Assembly: GCF_900101525.1 (NCBI RefSeq)
Contig: NZ_FMZD01000011.1
Coordinates: forward strand, 23,783 to 87,782
From: Marinilactibacillus psychrotolerans
Lineage (GTDB): Bacteria > Bacillota > Bacilli > Lactobacillales > Carnobacteriaceae_A
DNA length: 64,000 nt
Direction of reading: 5' to 3'
Numbering within the stretch: position 1 is the first letter of the stretch; every line of letters begins with the position of its first letter. Shown here one piece after another: positions 47,283-57,937 of the stretch. The translations under genes and the position numbers were made by a program. A model generated the notes under the pieces. The model worked only from the letters and a program-made list of their open reading frames with translations, did not search any database and was not told the origin of the DNA.

Positions 47283-49028
47283 ATGTTTGAGATCAAAGAA
47301 GATTTTTACTGGAAGGAAAAACCTATAAAAATTATTTCTGGAGCAATGCACTATTTTAGAATTGTACCAGAATATTGGCAAGATAGATTATTAAAATTAA
47401 AAGCTATGGGGTGCAATACAGTTGAGACGTATGTGCCTTGGAATATGCATGAACCTAAAGAAGGTATATACAACTTCGAAGATCAATATAATATTAGAAG
47501 GTTTATTGAAATTGCTGATACATTAGGGCTTTTTGTAATCGTTAGGCCGTCTCCTTATATTTGTGCTGAGTGGGAATTCGGAGGATTTCCCGGATGGCTG
47601 CTAAAAGACAGAAATATGATAATAAGAACTTCTTATAAGCCTTTTCTTGAAAAAGTAGATCGGTATTATAAGCATTTATTTAAAGAATTATCAGGGCTAC
47701 AAGTAACTAAATCTGGTCCCATTATCATGATGCAAGTAGAAAATGAATATGGTAGTTACAGCGATGATAAAAGCTACATGAATAAGTTAGTGGAGTTGAT
47801 GAACAAATACGGAGTTGATGTGCCATTAGTGACTAGCGACGGTACTTGGCCAGATATGTTGAAAAATGGAACAATTCCTGATAAAGCATTACCAACTGTA
47901 AACTTTGGATCAAATAGTGTAGAGCATTTTGATAAATTAAAAGCTTTTAATAGAGATTCATTACCAGTAATGGTTATGGAGTTTTGGGATGGTTGGTTTA
48001 CTGCCTGGGGGGATGAGAAGTTTAAGCATACAGATTATAAAGAGCAAATAGAAGAAGTTGATTCTATATTATCCAAAGGCCATATTAATTTCTATATGAT
48101 ACATGGAGGAACTAATTTTGGTTTTACAAATGGGGCTAATTATTATGAAGGGTTATCACCAGATATTACTTCTTATGATTATGATGCCCCTATAACAGAG
48201 TGGGGAGATCTCACTGAAAAATATAAAGCTTTTAGAAAAGTTATTCAAAAGTATAGTAATAATCCACTTCCTGATTTACCTGTTCAATCCGAAAGAAAAT
48301 CTTATGGACAATATAAAGTTACCGCAAGAACATCACTATTTGGAAATGTAGAAAATTTAGCAGATCCTATTTTTAATCTATCAACTTTAACGATGGAAGA
48401 TTTAGATCAAAATTTTGGATATATCCTTTATCAAAATAATTTAGGTGAAAAGCGAACAACTGATAAGCTTAAACTGATCAATGCAAATGATCGAGTTAAC
48501 ATCTATCTTAATCAGAAACCTGTTGAGACCCAATTTGATAAAGAAATAGGAGAAACAATTTCCTTAGAACTAGAAGATGGAAAAAATTCATTAAATATAT
48601 TAGTTGAGAATATGGGTAGAGTTAATTATGGAGAAAAGCTATCCCGTCAAAATAAGGGCATAGTAGATGGTGTATTGATAAATGGGGCTTACAGAAGTGG
48701 GTGGGAACATTATAGTCTATCTTTAGACAATATTAGTAAGATAGATTACACAAAAACATTCACAGAAAGCGAACCAAGCTTTAGTCAATTTAAATTTACA
48801 ATAAATGAAGTAAAAGATACTTTTATTGATATGAATGATTGGGGGAAAGGCGTGGTATTTATTAATGGATTTAATCTAGGACGTTTTTGGGAAATAGGTC
48901 CGCAGTTTAAACTCTATCTTCCAGGACCATTATTAAATAAAGGAGAAAATGAAATTGTAATTTTTGAAACAGAAGGGAGAGTAAAAGAATATATTAACTT
49001 AACTAGTACTCCTCCATATATTAGATAA
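47283..49028 (+). CDS. GH35 beta-galactosidase, cytoplasmic
   Basis: A 581-residue glycoside hydrolase family 35 enzyme. The barrel carries YVPWNMHEPKEGIYNF, RPSPYICAEWEFGGFPGWL, the acid/base Glu in IIMMQVENEYGSY near residue 152 and the nucleophile Glu in VMEFWDGWFTAWG near residue 231. C-terminal jelly-roll domains follow, ending with GRFWEIGPQFKLYLPGPLL. It lacks a signal peptide, so it trims terminal beta-galactose from imported oligosaccharides. It is the last gene of the operon, 126 bases after GH88. Confidence 0.94.
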   Translation: MFEIKEDFYWKEKPIKIISGAMHYFRIVPEYWQDRLLKLKAMGCNTVETYVPWNMHEPKEGIYNFEDQYNIRRFIEIADTLGLFVIVRPSPYICAEWEFGGFPGWLLKDRNMIIRTSYKPFLEKVDRYYKHLFKELSGLQVTKSGPIIMMQVENEYGSYSDDKSYMNKLVELMNKYGVDVPLVTSDGTWPDMLKNGTIPDKALPTVNFGSNSVEHFDKLKAFNRDSLPVMVMEFWDGWFTAWGDEKFKHTDYKEQIEEVDSILSKGHINFYMIHGGTNFGFTNGANYYEGLSPDITSYDYDAPITEWGDLTEKYKAFRKVIQKYSNNPLPDLPVQSERKSYGQYKVTARTSLFGNVENLADPIFNLSTLTMEDLDQNFGYILYQNNLGEKRTTDKLKLINANDRVNIYLNQKPVETQFDKEIGETISLELEDGKNSLNILVENMGRVNYGEKLSRQNKGIVDGVLINGAYRSGWEHYSLSLDNISKIDYTKTFTESEPSFSQFKFTINEVKDTFIDMNDWGKGVVFINGFNLGRFWEIGPQFKLYLPGPLLNKGENEIVIFETEGRVKEYINLTSTPPYIR

Positions 49029-49160
49029 CAAATTATTATAGGGCGTTTATTAAATATTTTAGTGATTTCATATTTGTATATAATAGTGTAGGCAAAGATA
49101 ATAAAGGAAATTTAACTAGTAAATCAATGAATTATTACTGGAGTTTACTACCGGTACAGA

Positions 49161-49213
49161 AAAAGGATTGATGGGAGGAAAGTCGATAAAGTGACCTCCA
49201 ATCAATCCTTTTT
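49161..49213. terminator. Terminator after the GH35 gene
   Basis: Arms AAAAGGATTGATGGGAGG and CCTCCAATCAATCCTTTT with one mismatch, then T residues. The 120 bases before it show only a TATATAATAG element near 49076. Confidence 0.9.
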
Positions 49214-49283
49214 TTTATGAAAGATAAAACAGTTCAGAAAATGATTTAGCCAATATTCGCACTTTTTTCATGAATTGAATCCT

Positions 49284-49682
49284 TCATTCATAAATTTTTT
49301 CAGAAATCTTATAAGCTTCAGTTTCTAAATTACTTAATCTATTCTCAACAAACTGAATAGAATAAGTATCTTTCAGAAAATTTATTGCGTCTGTCAAAAC
49401 TAGTGTCTGATCGATCATCTCTACATAATAATTTGGATATAATTCTCTTAATAGTTGAAGTTCTTCTTGGTCGAGTAATAGTTGATCAGTTTTATTATCG
49501 GTAAACATGATTGACATAACAAGCAGAGCTTGAGCTTCATCTATCTGAACGAGTAATAAAAAAGGATGATCAAGGTAATCTGCATGGTAGGCAAATTCTG
49601 TTTCGCCACTTTCAAGCTTTGTTGTGAGAATATTTCCATAAGTGTTTTCAAGTAAAGTTCTGATTTCTTTTTTTATAGTCAT
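49284..49682 (-). CDS. Hypothetical protein (132 aa)
   Basis: An acidic soluble protein with mixed strands and helices. The first half has a beta-rich segment (FAYHADYLDHPFLLLVQIDEAQALL) and the second half long helices (NFLKDTYSIQFVENRLSNLETEAYKISEKI). GGAGGA lies about 5 bases before the ATG (on the minus strand), so it is translated. I do not recognise the family. It is monocistronic and convergent with the GH35 operon. Confidence 0.7.
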   Translation of the reverse strand: MTIKKEIRTLLENTYGNILTTKLESGETEFAYHADYLDHPFLLLVQIDEAQALLVMSIMFTDNKTDQLLLDQEELQLLRELYPNYYVEMIDQTLVLTDAINFLKDTYSIQFVENRLSNLETEAYKISEKIYE

Positions 49683-49981
49683 TTTCTATCCTCCGGTTAG
49701 TGAAAAAATGAGTTAGAACAATTATAAAACATATGATTTGAAAGGTAAACTGATAATAAAGTTAGCATAAAAACTTGTAAGCTATTTAAAAAAATAAGAG
49801 AATATTTCTTTTGAATAGCTAAACTTTTAAAATTTTATTTCTAGATAATAGATATGATAAAATAGAGTTGATTTTGTTTAATAAGGAAAGATGAGCATTT
49901 GGATTAGAACTATGATTATATTAGAAGAATGACCACTGGAATATAAAATAAAGTAATAATAGAAATGAGGAGTATGAAAAA

Positions 49982-51370
49982 GTGAAATTTAAAGAAAAGC
50001 AAATTCAATTCAGTAGCGTACCCGCTCCAGAACCGGAAACTCAATTAATTCCTGTACCATTGAATGATCAAACGATGAAACAAAGATATGACAAGGTATT
50101 AAATGAAATGAGAAATCAAGGGTTTTCATCTATAGTTATATATGAAGATTTAGAACACGGTTCGAATTTTGAATACTTAACAGGTTTTCTTACAAGATTC
50201 GAAGAGGCTCTGCTTATTTTAAACGATAATGGCTCTGTTTATTATGTTTTAGGAAATGAGAATTTAAAGTTGGCAAAACATGCGCGGCTTAAAGGAGAAG
50301 TTATTCATTGCCCGCAATTTTCTCTACCGAACCAACCAATGTTTGAAGGGAAAAGTATGGAAAAACTTATAAATCCAGACTTATTTAATACTGAGAAAAA
50401 AGTTGGATTAGTTGGATGGAAACTGTTTACTGGTAAAACTAATACAAATCAACTTTTTGATTTACCCCATTATATAGTTGAAACGATCAAAAAACATGTT
50501 GATGATAATAAATTAGAGAATGCAACTTCTATATTTATCGGTGATTCAGGAGTTAGAACAATTAATAATAGTAACGAAATTGCCCATTATGAGTTTGGGT
50601 CTAGTCTCGCATCTGCCCAAATGTTAAAAACATTAGAGTTAGTGGATATGGATGTAACAGAAATGGAATTAGGCAATTCATTAAATGCATATGGACAGCG
50701 TAATAGTGTAGTCACAATTGCGGCGGCTGGCCAACGATTTGAACAAGCTAATTTATACCCGACGGATAAATTAGTTTCTTTAGGAGATACACTATCTCTG
50801 ACGGTTGGGTATAAAGGCGGACTTCAAAGTAGAAGTGCTTTTATAGCTAGAAACAAAAGTGACTTGCCTGAAAATCAACAGGACTATTTAACCAGAATAG
50901 TGTTTCCTTATTTTAAAGCGGTAGCGTCTTGGTTGGAAACTGTCCATATTGGTATGAAGGGAAAAGAAGTCTATGATTTAATAGAAAAGGTTTTACCGAA
51001 AGAAAAGTATGGTTGGCATTTGAATCCGGGACATTATGTAGCTGATGAAGAATGGATGGCTTCACCAATTTATCCCAACTCTGAAGTTGTACTTAAAAGC
51101 GGAATGATGTTGCAGGTAGATATTATTCCTTCTGTTAAAGGAATGGCTGGGACGAGTGCAGAAGGTAGTGTTGTTTTAGCAAATGAAAAACTTCAGCAAA
51201 ATATAAGAAAGTCCTATCCGGAATTGTGGACTCGTATAGAAAATAGAAGAAGCTATGTTACTCAAGTATTAGGTATTGAGTTAAATAAGGATATTTTACT
51301 AATGGGCAACGCAACGCCATACTTAAGACCATATTTGTTAGATGAAAAAAATGCGGTGAATATAAAGTAA
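49982..51370 (+). CDS. Degenerate M24-peptidase-like protein (pseudoenzyme)
   Basis: A 462-residue protein with the creatinase/Xaa-Pro-peptidase fold. An N-terminal domain ([21 protein letters not shown]...NFEYLTGF) precedes a pita-bread-like C-terminal part. In active M24 enzymes two Asp ligands lie in D.G and SD.TR; here the matching places read SLTVGYKGG and QSRSAFIAR, so both are absent. One His survives ([11 protein letters not shown]) and a late Glu (GTSAEGSVV). It is therefore unlikely to be a metallopeptidase. It lies 49 bases before nanE and looks cotranscribed, which suggests a role with an amino-sugar or its conjugate (inference). Its GTG start at 49982 follows AGGAG by about 11 bases. 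Confidence 0.75.
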   Translation: MKFKEKQIQFSSVPAPEPETQLIPVPLNDQTMKQRYDKVLNEMRNQGFSSIVIYEDLEHGSNFEYLTGFLTRFEEALLILNDNGSVYYVLGNENLKLAKHARLKGEVIHCPQFSLPNQPMFEGKSMEKLINPDLFNTEKKVGLVGWKLFTGKTNTNQLFDLPHYIVETIKKHVDDNKLENATSIFIGDSGVRTINNSNEIAHYEFGSSLASAQMLKTLELVDMDVTEMELGNSLNAYGQRNSVVTIAAAGQRFEQANLYPTDKLVSLGDTLSLTVGYKGGLQSRSAFIARNKSDLPENQQDYLTRIVFPYFKAVASWLETVHIGMKGKEVYDLIEKVLPKEKYGWHLNPGHYVADEEWMASPIYPNSEVVLKSGMMLQVDIIPSVKGMAGTSAEGSVVLANEKLQQNIRKSYPELWTRIENRRSYVTQVLGIELNKDILLMGNATPYLRPYLLDEKNAVNIK

Positions 51371-51419
51371 TAGAAACTTACTTGAATCTGTTCAGAATAA
51401 TTATATTGGAGGAATTAGA

Positions 51420-52106
51420 ATGTCAATTTTGGATAAAATCAATGGAGGCTTGATTGTTTCCTGCCAGGCCTTACCAGAAGAACCGCTTCACAGTTCTTTT
51501 ATCATGGGGAGAATGGCAGTTGCTGCTGAACAAGGTGGAGCTGTTGGAATTAGAGCAAATACAAAAGAGGATATAAAAGAAATAAAAAAACATACAGATT
51601 TACCGATTATCGGGATAGTAAAAAGGAACTACAAAGAGTCAAATGTTTACATTACAGCTACGATAAAAGAAGTTGATGAACTTATGGAAGTTGGTTGTGA
51701 GATCATTGCACTTGATGCAACCGATCAGAAACGTCCTGATGGGCAGACGTTGGGTGAATTCGTAAAGCAAATTAAGCAACTATATCCTGAAGTTTTATTA
51801 ATGGCTGATGCATCAACTTATGAAGAAGTATTAGAAGCTGAAAGATTAGGTTTTGACATATTAGCAACTACATTAATGGGCTATACAGATCAATCGCATA
51901 ATCAAAATATCGCTGATCAGGATTTTAAGGTCTTAAAACAAATTTTATCCACAGTATCAACGCCGGTTATTGCAGAAGGAAAGATTGATACGCCAGAAAA
52001 AGCAAAAAAATGTTTGGAATTAGGGGTTCATTCAGTTGTAGTCGGAAGTGCAATCACACGCCCACAAATTATTACAGAAACATTTGTAAAAACAATTAAT
52101 CAATAA
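51420..52106 (+). CDS. nanE: N-acetylmannosamine-6-phosphate 2-epimerase
   Basis: It converts ManNAc-6-phosphate to GlcNAc-6-phosphate. The 228-residue TIM barrel shows [60 protein letters not shown], and [13 protein letters not shown] followed by [10 protein letters not shown], all standard for NanE. No sialate lyase (nanA) or kinase (nanK) is near; the only companion is the M24-like gene. So the ManNAc-6-P source is unclear; it may be sialic acid genes elsewhere or amino-sugar recycling. Confidence 0.93.
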   Translation: MSILDKINGGLIVSCQALPEEPLHSSFIMGRMAVAAEQGGAVGIRANTKEDIKEIKKHTDLPIIGIVKRNYKESNVYITATIKEVDELMEVGCEIIALDATDQKRPDGQTLGEFVKQIKQLYPEVLLMADASTYEEVLEAERLGFDILATTLMGYTDQSHNQNIADQDFKVLKQILSTVSTPVIAEGKIDTPEKAKKCLELGVHSVVVGSAITRPQIITETFVKTINQ

Positions 52107-52436
52107 TGTTTACTTGGTACATTAAGGATGAACTGAGTACATGTGATGCGGGTTATATTATAGACTCTAGTGCTGCTACCGCTTTTTATCATTTAAGATA
52201 ATCAAATAAAGTAAGAATTGTTAGTAGTAAAAGAGAGGAAAAACTTATTTCTATTCAATATAAATAACTGTTCTAATTAATCAGGAATTGTTTAAAAGGT
52301 GAATTCTTTGTAATTGCACTATAATTTCCTTAAAATTGTAACATAAGACTATTAATATATGGGCAGCCTATAAAAGTCAGAGGAAACTGCTCAATTAGGA
52401 GTTTGATTGACCATTAAAAGGAAGTTGGAATAAAAA
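52107..52436. other. Gap before the P-type ATPase gene
   Basis: About 330 AT-rich bases. A weak element (TTTGTAATTGCACTATAAT near 52305) could be a promoter with -10 TATAAT. No terminator hairpin is obvious after nanE. Confidence 0.4.
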
Positions 52437-55103
52437 ATGGAAAATAAAGAAGAACCTTATTACCAGAAAAGTAAAAAAGAATTAGCTGATGAGTTTACAG
52501 TCGATTTAACAGAGGGACTATCCTCTGATGAAGCAGAAAAACGGCTTAAAGAAGATGGGCTTAACAAATTAGAAGAAAAGAAGACATCAAAGTGGACAAT
52601 TTTATTGAGACAGATCAATAATGTAGTGATTTATATCTTAATTGTTGCAGCGATACTAACAGTTTGGATGGGTCACTATTCTGATGCTATTGTTATCGGA
52701 TTGGTGGTCGTTGCAAATACATTAATTGGGTACTTTCAAGAAGTTAACGCCTCAAACGCACTAGACAAAATTAAAGATATGCTCTCCACACATGCAACAG
52801 TTATTAGAGATGGACAGCGCAAAGAAATCGAAGCGGTAGATGTGGTCAAAGGAGATGTCGTATATTTAGAAGCAGGTGACAACGTGCCTGCCGATTTACG
52901 AATCGTCGATTCTGATAGTTTGAAAGTACAAGAGGCTTCACTGACTGGAGAAGCTGATTCGATTGAGAAGACACCTGATGAGATAGAAGCTAAAGTGGGG
53001 CTGGGGGACCAGATCAACATGGCTTTTGCCTCTACATCCATAACCAATGGGAACGGAACAGGGATTGTAATTGCTACCGCGGAAGAGACCGAAATCGGGA
53101 AGATAAGCACAGCAGTGAATGATCAGGAAAGTAAAAAAACACCTTTAGTTCAAGTAATTGATAATCTAGGTAAAACGATTTCTTATGTCATTATGGGTGT
53201 AGCAGCATTATTGTTTGTTTATGGATTAATTAGTGGCGTCTATTCATTGTCTGCATTGTCACTAGCAGTCGTAACAATGATTGTGGGCTCTGTGCCAGAG
53301 GGACTGCCTGCTACAACTTCAGTTGTATTGGCTATGGGCGTAAGTGACATGGCAAAAAATAAAAATACAATTGTCAAAAAATTGCCGTCAGTTGAAACAT
53401 TAGGATCCGTAGATATCATTGCGACTGATAAAACGGGAACCTTGACAAAAAATGAAATGACTGCTCAAAATATTATTACAAAACAAGCAGAATATACAGT
53501 TTCTGGAATTGGCTATTCTCCTGATGGTGAAATAGAGTTAGATGGAAAAGCTGTTGAATTAGATTCTGATCCTGACTTAAGGATTCTTGTAACTTCAGGA
53601 TTTGAAGCGAATGAAACAGAATTAAAAGAAGAAGAGGGTCATTGGACAATTAATGGGGAACCAACAGATGGTGCCTTTCTTACTTTGTACAATAAAGCGA
53701 TGCATTCAGGCGAGTCGCTTTATGAAGAGATTGCTAAAGTACCATTTGATTCAGATTATCGATATGTCGCAACGCTTTCGGAACATAGAGAATCTAAAGA
53801 ACGTAAAATATTTATTAAAGGATCTCCTGATAAATTATTTACTTTAGCTAAAGCACAGGACTCATCTTTTGATACTGATTTCTGGAGAGAAAAAGTTGAA
53901 GCTTTATCGTCACAAGGTAAGCGAGTGGTGGCAGTTGGGGTTAGAGATGTCGATCAGAATCAACAGACTCTTGAGCATGAAGATGTAGATACTGGCGTTA
54001 ATTTCTTAGGTATTGTTGGTATCATTGATCCTCCAAGAGAAGAAATTATTGAATCTCTTAAAGTAATGAAAAAAGCTGGAGTAGAAGTTAAAATGATTAC
54101 TGGTGATCACCCTACGACCGCTAAAGCAATTGCAGAAGCGTTAGGCCTCTCTGAAAATGTTCAAACCATAACTGGTTTAGAATTGGATGAACTTTCTCAA
54201 GAAGAATTAATTGAAAGAGTAAATGATTATCAAGTTTTTGCTCGAACCACTCCGCATAACAAACTTCAAATTATTGAAGCTTTCCAAAAAAGCGGGAAAA
54301 CAACTGCAATGACTGGTGATGGAGTAAATGATGCACCAGCCCTGAAAAAAGCGGATATTGGTGTTGCAATGGGGTTAAATGGAACAGACGTATCTAAAGA
54401 TTCCGCTGATATGGTTCTAACGGACGATGACTTTTCAACTATGTCTACAGCAATTGAAGAAGGGCGAAGAATTTATGATAATATCAAGAAAAGTATTCTT
54501 TATCTGCTTCCGACTTCTTTTGCTGAAGGGCTGATTATTGCCTTTACTCTAGTCGCACAGAGAGATTTGCCTCTACAAGCAACTCAAATGCTTTGGATTA
54601 ACATGGTTTCTGCTATTACGATTCAATTTGCCTTTATTTTTGAACCAGCCGAACCGGGTCTGATGGATAGAAATCCAAGAGACACTTCTGCTTCTTTAAT
54701 TGGAAAACATGATGCATTTCAAATTGCCTATGTGTCCATCTTGATGGCAGGATTTAGTTTGATTGCCTATGACTGGTTAATTGCTTCTGGAGCAAATCAA
54801 GTGACAGCGAGTACGATGGTTGTGAATATAATTGTAATTAGTAAAATATTCTATTTATTCAATGTCAGGACGCATGCTCTTGCTTTTTCTAAAGAATTCT
54901 TTACGAATAAGAAAGCATTCTTGATTATTGGCGTAATGATTTTACTACAATTAATATTAACGTATGTGCCGTTTTTCCAGGAATTCTTTTATACAGAGGG
55001 GTTAACAATTGTAGAATGGTTGATAGCCATTGGAGTAGGTGTAATTGTTTTGATTATTGCCGAAATTGATAAAATCATTCGTATGAAAGTCAGTAAAAAT
55101 TAA
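52437..55103 (+). CDS. P-type cation-transporting ATPase (P2 type)
   Basis: An 888-residue pump with an N-terminal cation-ATPase domain, the TGE loop (LTGEADSIEK, near 170), M4 motif VPEGLP (287-291), the phosphorylated Asp331 in DKTGTLTKN, the hinge MTGDGVNDAPALKKADIGVAMG and ten predicted helices. The M6 region of calcium pumps normally reads N.VTDG.PA; here it is INMVSAITIQFAF, missing that Asp. Calcium transport is therefore doubtful, and sodium, potassium or another ion is possible. It is a single-gene unit ending at a hairpin. Confidence 0.92.
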   Translation: MENKEEPYYQKSKKELADEFTVDLTEGLSSDEAEKRLKEDGLNKLEEKKTSKWTILLRQINNVVIYILIVAAILTVWMGHYSDAIVIGLVVVANTLIGYFQEVNASNALDKIKDMLSTHATVIRDGQRKEIEAVDVVKGDVVYLEAGDNVPADLRIVDSDSLKVQEASLTGEADSIEKTPDEIEAKVGLGDQINMAFASTSITNGNGTGIVIATAEETEIGKISTAVNDQESKKTPLVQVIDNLGKTISYVIMGVAALLFVYGLISGVYSLSALSLAVVTMIVGSVPEGLPATTSVVLAMGVSDMAKNKNTIVKKLPSVETLGSVDIIATDKTGTLTKNEMTAQNIITKQAEYTVSGIGYSPDGEIELDGKAVELDSDPDLRILVTSGFEANETELKEEEGHWTINGEPTDGAFLTLYNKAMHSGESLYEEIAKVPFDSDYRYVATLSEHRESKERKIFIKGSPDKLFTLAKAQDSSFDTDFWREKVEALSSQGKRVVAVGVRDVDQNQQTLEHEDVDTGVNFLGIVGIIDPPREEIIESLKVMKKAGVEVKMITGDHPTTAKAIAEALGLSENVQTITGLELDELSQEELIERVNDYQVFARTTPHNKLQIIEAFQKSGKTTAMTGDGVNDAPALKKADIGVAMGLNGTDVSKDSADMVLTDDDFSTMSTAIEEGRRIYDNIKKSILYLLPTSFAEGLIIAFTLVAQRDLPLQATQMLWINMVSAITIQFAFIFEPAEPGLMDRNPRDTSASLIGKHDAFQIAYVSILMAGFSLIAYDWLIASGANQVTASTMVVNIIVISKIFYLFNVRTHALAFSKEFFTNKKAFLIIGVMILLQLILTYVPFFQEFFYTEGLTIVEWLIAIGVGVIVLIIAEIDKIIRMKVSKN

Positions 55104-55110
55104 GAAATAA

Positions 55111-55150
55111 AAGAAAATCCTCTGTGCGCCTAGCATAAGAGGATTTTCTT
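55111..55150. terminator. Bidirectional terminator after the P-type ATPase
   Basis: Perfect 13-bp arms AAGAAAATCCTCT and AGAGGATTTTCTT between convergent genes. Confidence 0.9.
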
Positions 55151-55151
55151 C

Positions 55152-55859
55152 TTAATAACGTTTTAATTGGTTTGTAATAATCTGTTTTTTATGAATAGAT
55201 AGTTGTTTTAAATCCTGATTAACATAGCTAACTGTTTTATCACTACCGTAAATATAATAGAAAGCCTTATTTCCATACTTTTGAACGAGTTGCTTTAAAA
55301 TTTTTGAAGATTCACTGTGGTCAAATACATAGTGAATTTTTATAGAATGATTTCTTTTTGCTATGCTATCCAGTTCTTCTCTAAAAAGGTAAAAATCTCT
55401 AGAAATATAAATTAAAGCTACAGGTTGTAAGGAATCTGATTTTAGATTTTTTAGAAAGGCTCTTATCGGTATAATGTTGATTCCGTTCGCTATTAAAACT
55501 AAAGGTTGGGTATTTGTTTCTTTAATTATATGAGAGTTATAGGGTCCCTTAATTTTAACTCTATCTTCGCTGTTCATAGAAAGTACTTTTTCTTCAAAAA
55601 GATTGGGAGGATTCTTAGTTTTCAAACCAACAACCAGTTTCTGTTCTTTGGGTATTGATGCAAAATAAAAGGGATGAAATTTCAGAAATTGTTTGTTATT
55701 TTGATCAAAAAAAGAAAATAAAGCATAATCTCCGGCTTCCCAATCTAGTGCTTCTGGAAGTGTCATATTTATGATGTAATATCTGTCTTTTGGATTTTCG
55801 ACTGACTGAACTCTAGCTAGATTCTGATTGAAATGCCCTTTCAAAAATGTCAAATTCAT
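55152..55859 (-). CDS. Ferredoxin-reductase-like flavoprotein
   Basis: A 235-residue FAD/NAD(P)-binding oxidoreductase. An N-terminal beta-barrel (LEAGDY-type segment WEAGDYALFSF, then FHPFYFASIPKE) binds FAD; the family RxYS motif is replaced by HPFYFAS. VKIKGPYNSH and LVLIANGINIIPIRAFLKNL mark the NAD domain. The C-terminus has YIYGSDKTVSYV, where the family often has CGP. There is no iron-sulfur domain, so the electron partner is unknown. RBS AAAAGGAGC is near the ATG. Confidence 0.75.
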   Translation of the reverse strand: MNLTFLKGHFNQNLARVQSVENPKDRYYIINMTLPEALDWEAGDYALFSFFDQNNKQFLKFHPFYFASIPKEQKLVVGLKTKNPPNLFEEKVLSMNSEDRVKIKGPYNSHIIKETNTQPLVLIANGINIIPIRAFLKNLKSDSLQPVALIYISRDFYLFREELDSIAKRNHSIKIHYVFDHSESSKILKQLVQKYGNKAFYYIYGSDKTVSYVNQDLKQLSIHKKQIITNQLKRY

Positions 55860-56899
<1,040 letters not shown>

Positions 56900-57031
56900 T
56901 GCAGGAAGCAGTATGCTGATCTTCGAGAAGTATAGCTCTGGTTATATAGTTCACAAGCCATATGAAATGCGAGATGAGATTATGTCCTTTATACTAATAA
57001 ATGTAGACGTATATGAAAGGAAGTTGTATAA

Positions 57032-57880
57032 ATGGAAAAATTAAAAACATTCGAGTTGAATGACGGAAGTAGTTTACCTGCTATTGGTTTAGGTACGGTA
57101 AATATCCAAGGAGCACAAGGTGTGAATAGTATCCTTACTGCGATTGAAGCAGGTTATCGCTTAATTGATACTTCTACAAACTATATGAATGAAGGAATGG
57201 TCGGAGAAGCTATAAGGCGATCAACGGTACCAAGAGAACATTTATTGATTAGTTCTAAGTTGCCAGGCGCTGCACATGATTATGATAAAGCAATCAAAAT
57301 GATTCAAGAATCGTTATATCGTTTAGGTATTGATTATTTTGATAAGTATCTTATTCACTGGCCACTGCCCAAACAAGGCAAGTATGATCAAGCATGGCAG
57401 GCACTAGTAGATGCTCAAAAATTTGGTTTGATTAAAACGATAGGTGTTTCTAACTTTTTAGAAGAGCACCTTGAAAAAATTATTGACAAAACAGGTGTAA
57501 CGCCAGCCACCAATCAAATTGAAAGACATCCCTATTTTAATAATAATGAATTAGTAGAAACGAATAGCAAGTTTGGTATATTAACAGAAGCTTGGAGTCC
57601 CTTTGGTCGCGAGATAAATGATGTCATTGAACATGAGACGATTGCTGAAATTGCTAAAAAATATGATAAGAGTCCTACTCAAGTGATTATTCGCTGGAAT
57701 CTCCAAAAAGATGTCATGCCAATTGTGAAGTCATCATCTTTAAAACATCAAAAAGCTAATTTGGATGTATTTGATTTTGAATTGACGCAGGAGGACATTC
57801 AGACAATCGATTCATTAGATAAAGGTGAACCAGGTAGAGTAGAAGGACAACATCCAAATGAATATGAAGAGTTTGGATAA
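57032..57880 (+). CDS. Aldo/keto reductase
   Basis: A 282-residue NADPH-dependent reductase. The N-terminus shows IGLGTVNIQG, then DTSTNYMNEGMVGEAI with catalytic Asp and Tyr, the Lys in LISSKL and the His in YLIHWPLP. The cofactor loop reads PIVKSSSLKHQKANLD. Substrate not known. It ends at a strong hairpin convergent with the exopolysaccharide operon. Confidence 0.92.
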   Translation: MEKLKTFELNDGSSLPAIGLGTVNIQGAQGVNSILTAIEAGYRLIDTSTNYMNEGMVGEAIRRSTVPREHLLISSKLPGAAHDYDKAIKMIQESLYRLGIDYFDKYLIHWPLPKQGKYDQAWQALVDAQKFGLIKTIGVSNFLEEHLEKIIDKTGVTPATNQIERHPYFNNNELVETNSKFGILTEAWSPFGREINDVIEHETIAEIAKKYDKSPTQVIIRWNLQKDVMPIVKSSSLKHQKANLDVFDFELTQEDIQTIDSLDKGEPGRVEGQHPNEYEEFG

Positions 57881-57890
57881 AAATTAAAAT

Positions 57891-57936
57891 AAAAAAGCTG
57901 ATACGATAGACGAATTGTCTACGAATCAGCTTTTTT
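57891..57936. terminator. Bidirectional terminator, AKR gene and EPS operon
   Basis: Arms AAAAAAGCTGAT and ATCAGCTTTTTT with an inner stem CG-TAGAC/GTCTA-CG. Confidence 0.95.
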
Positions 57937-57937
57937 A

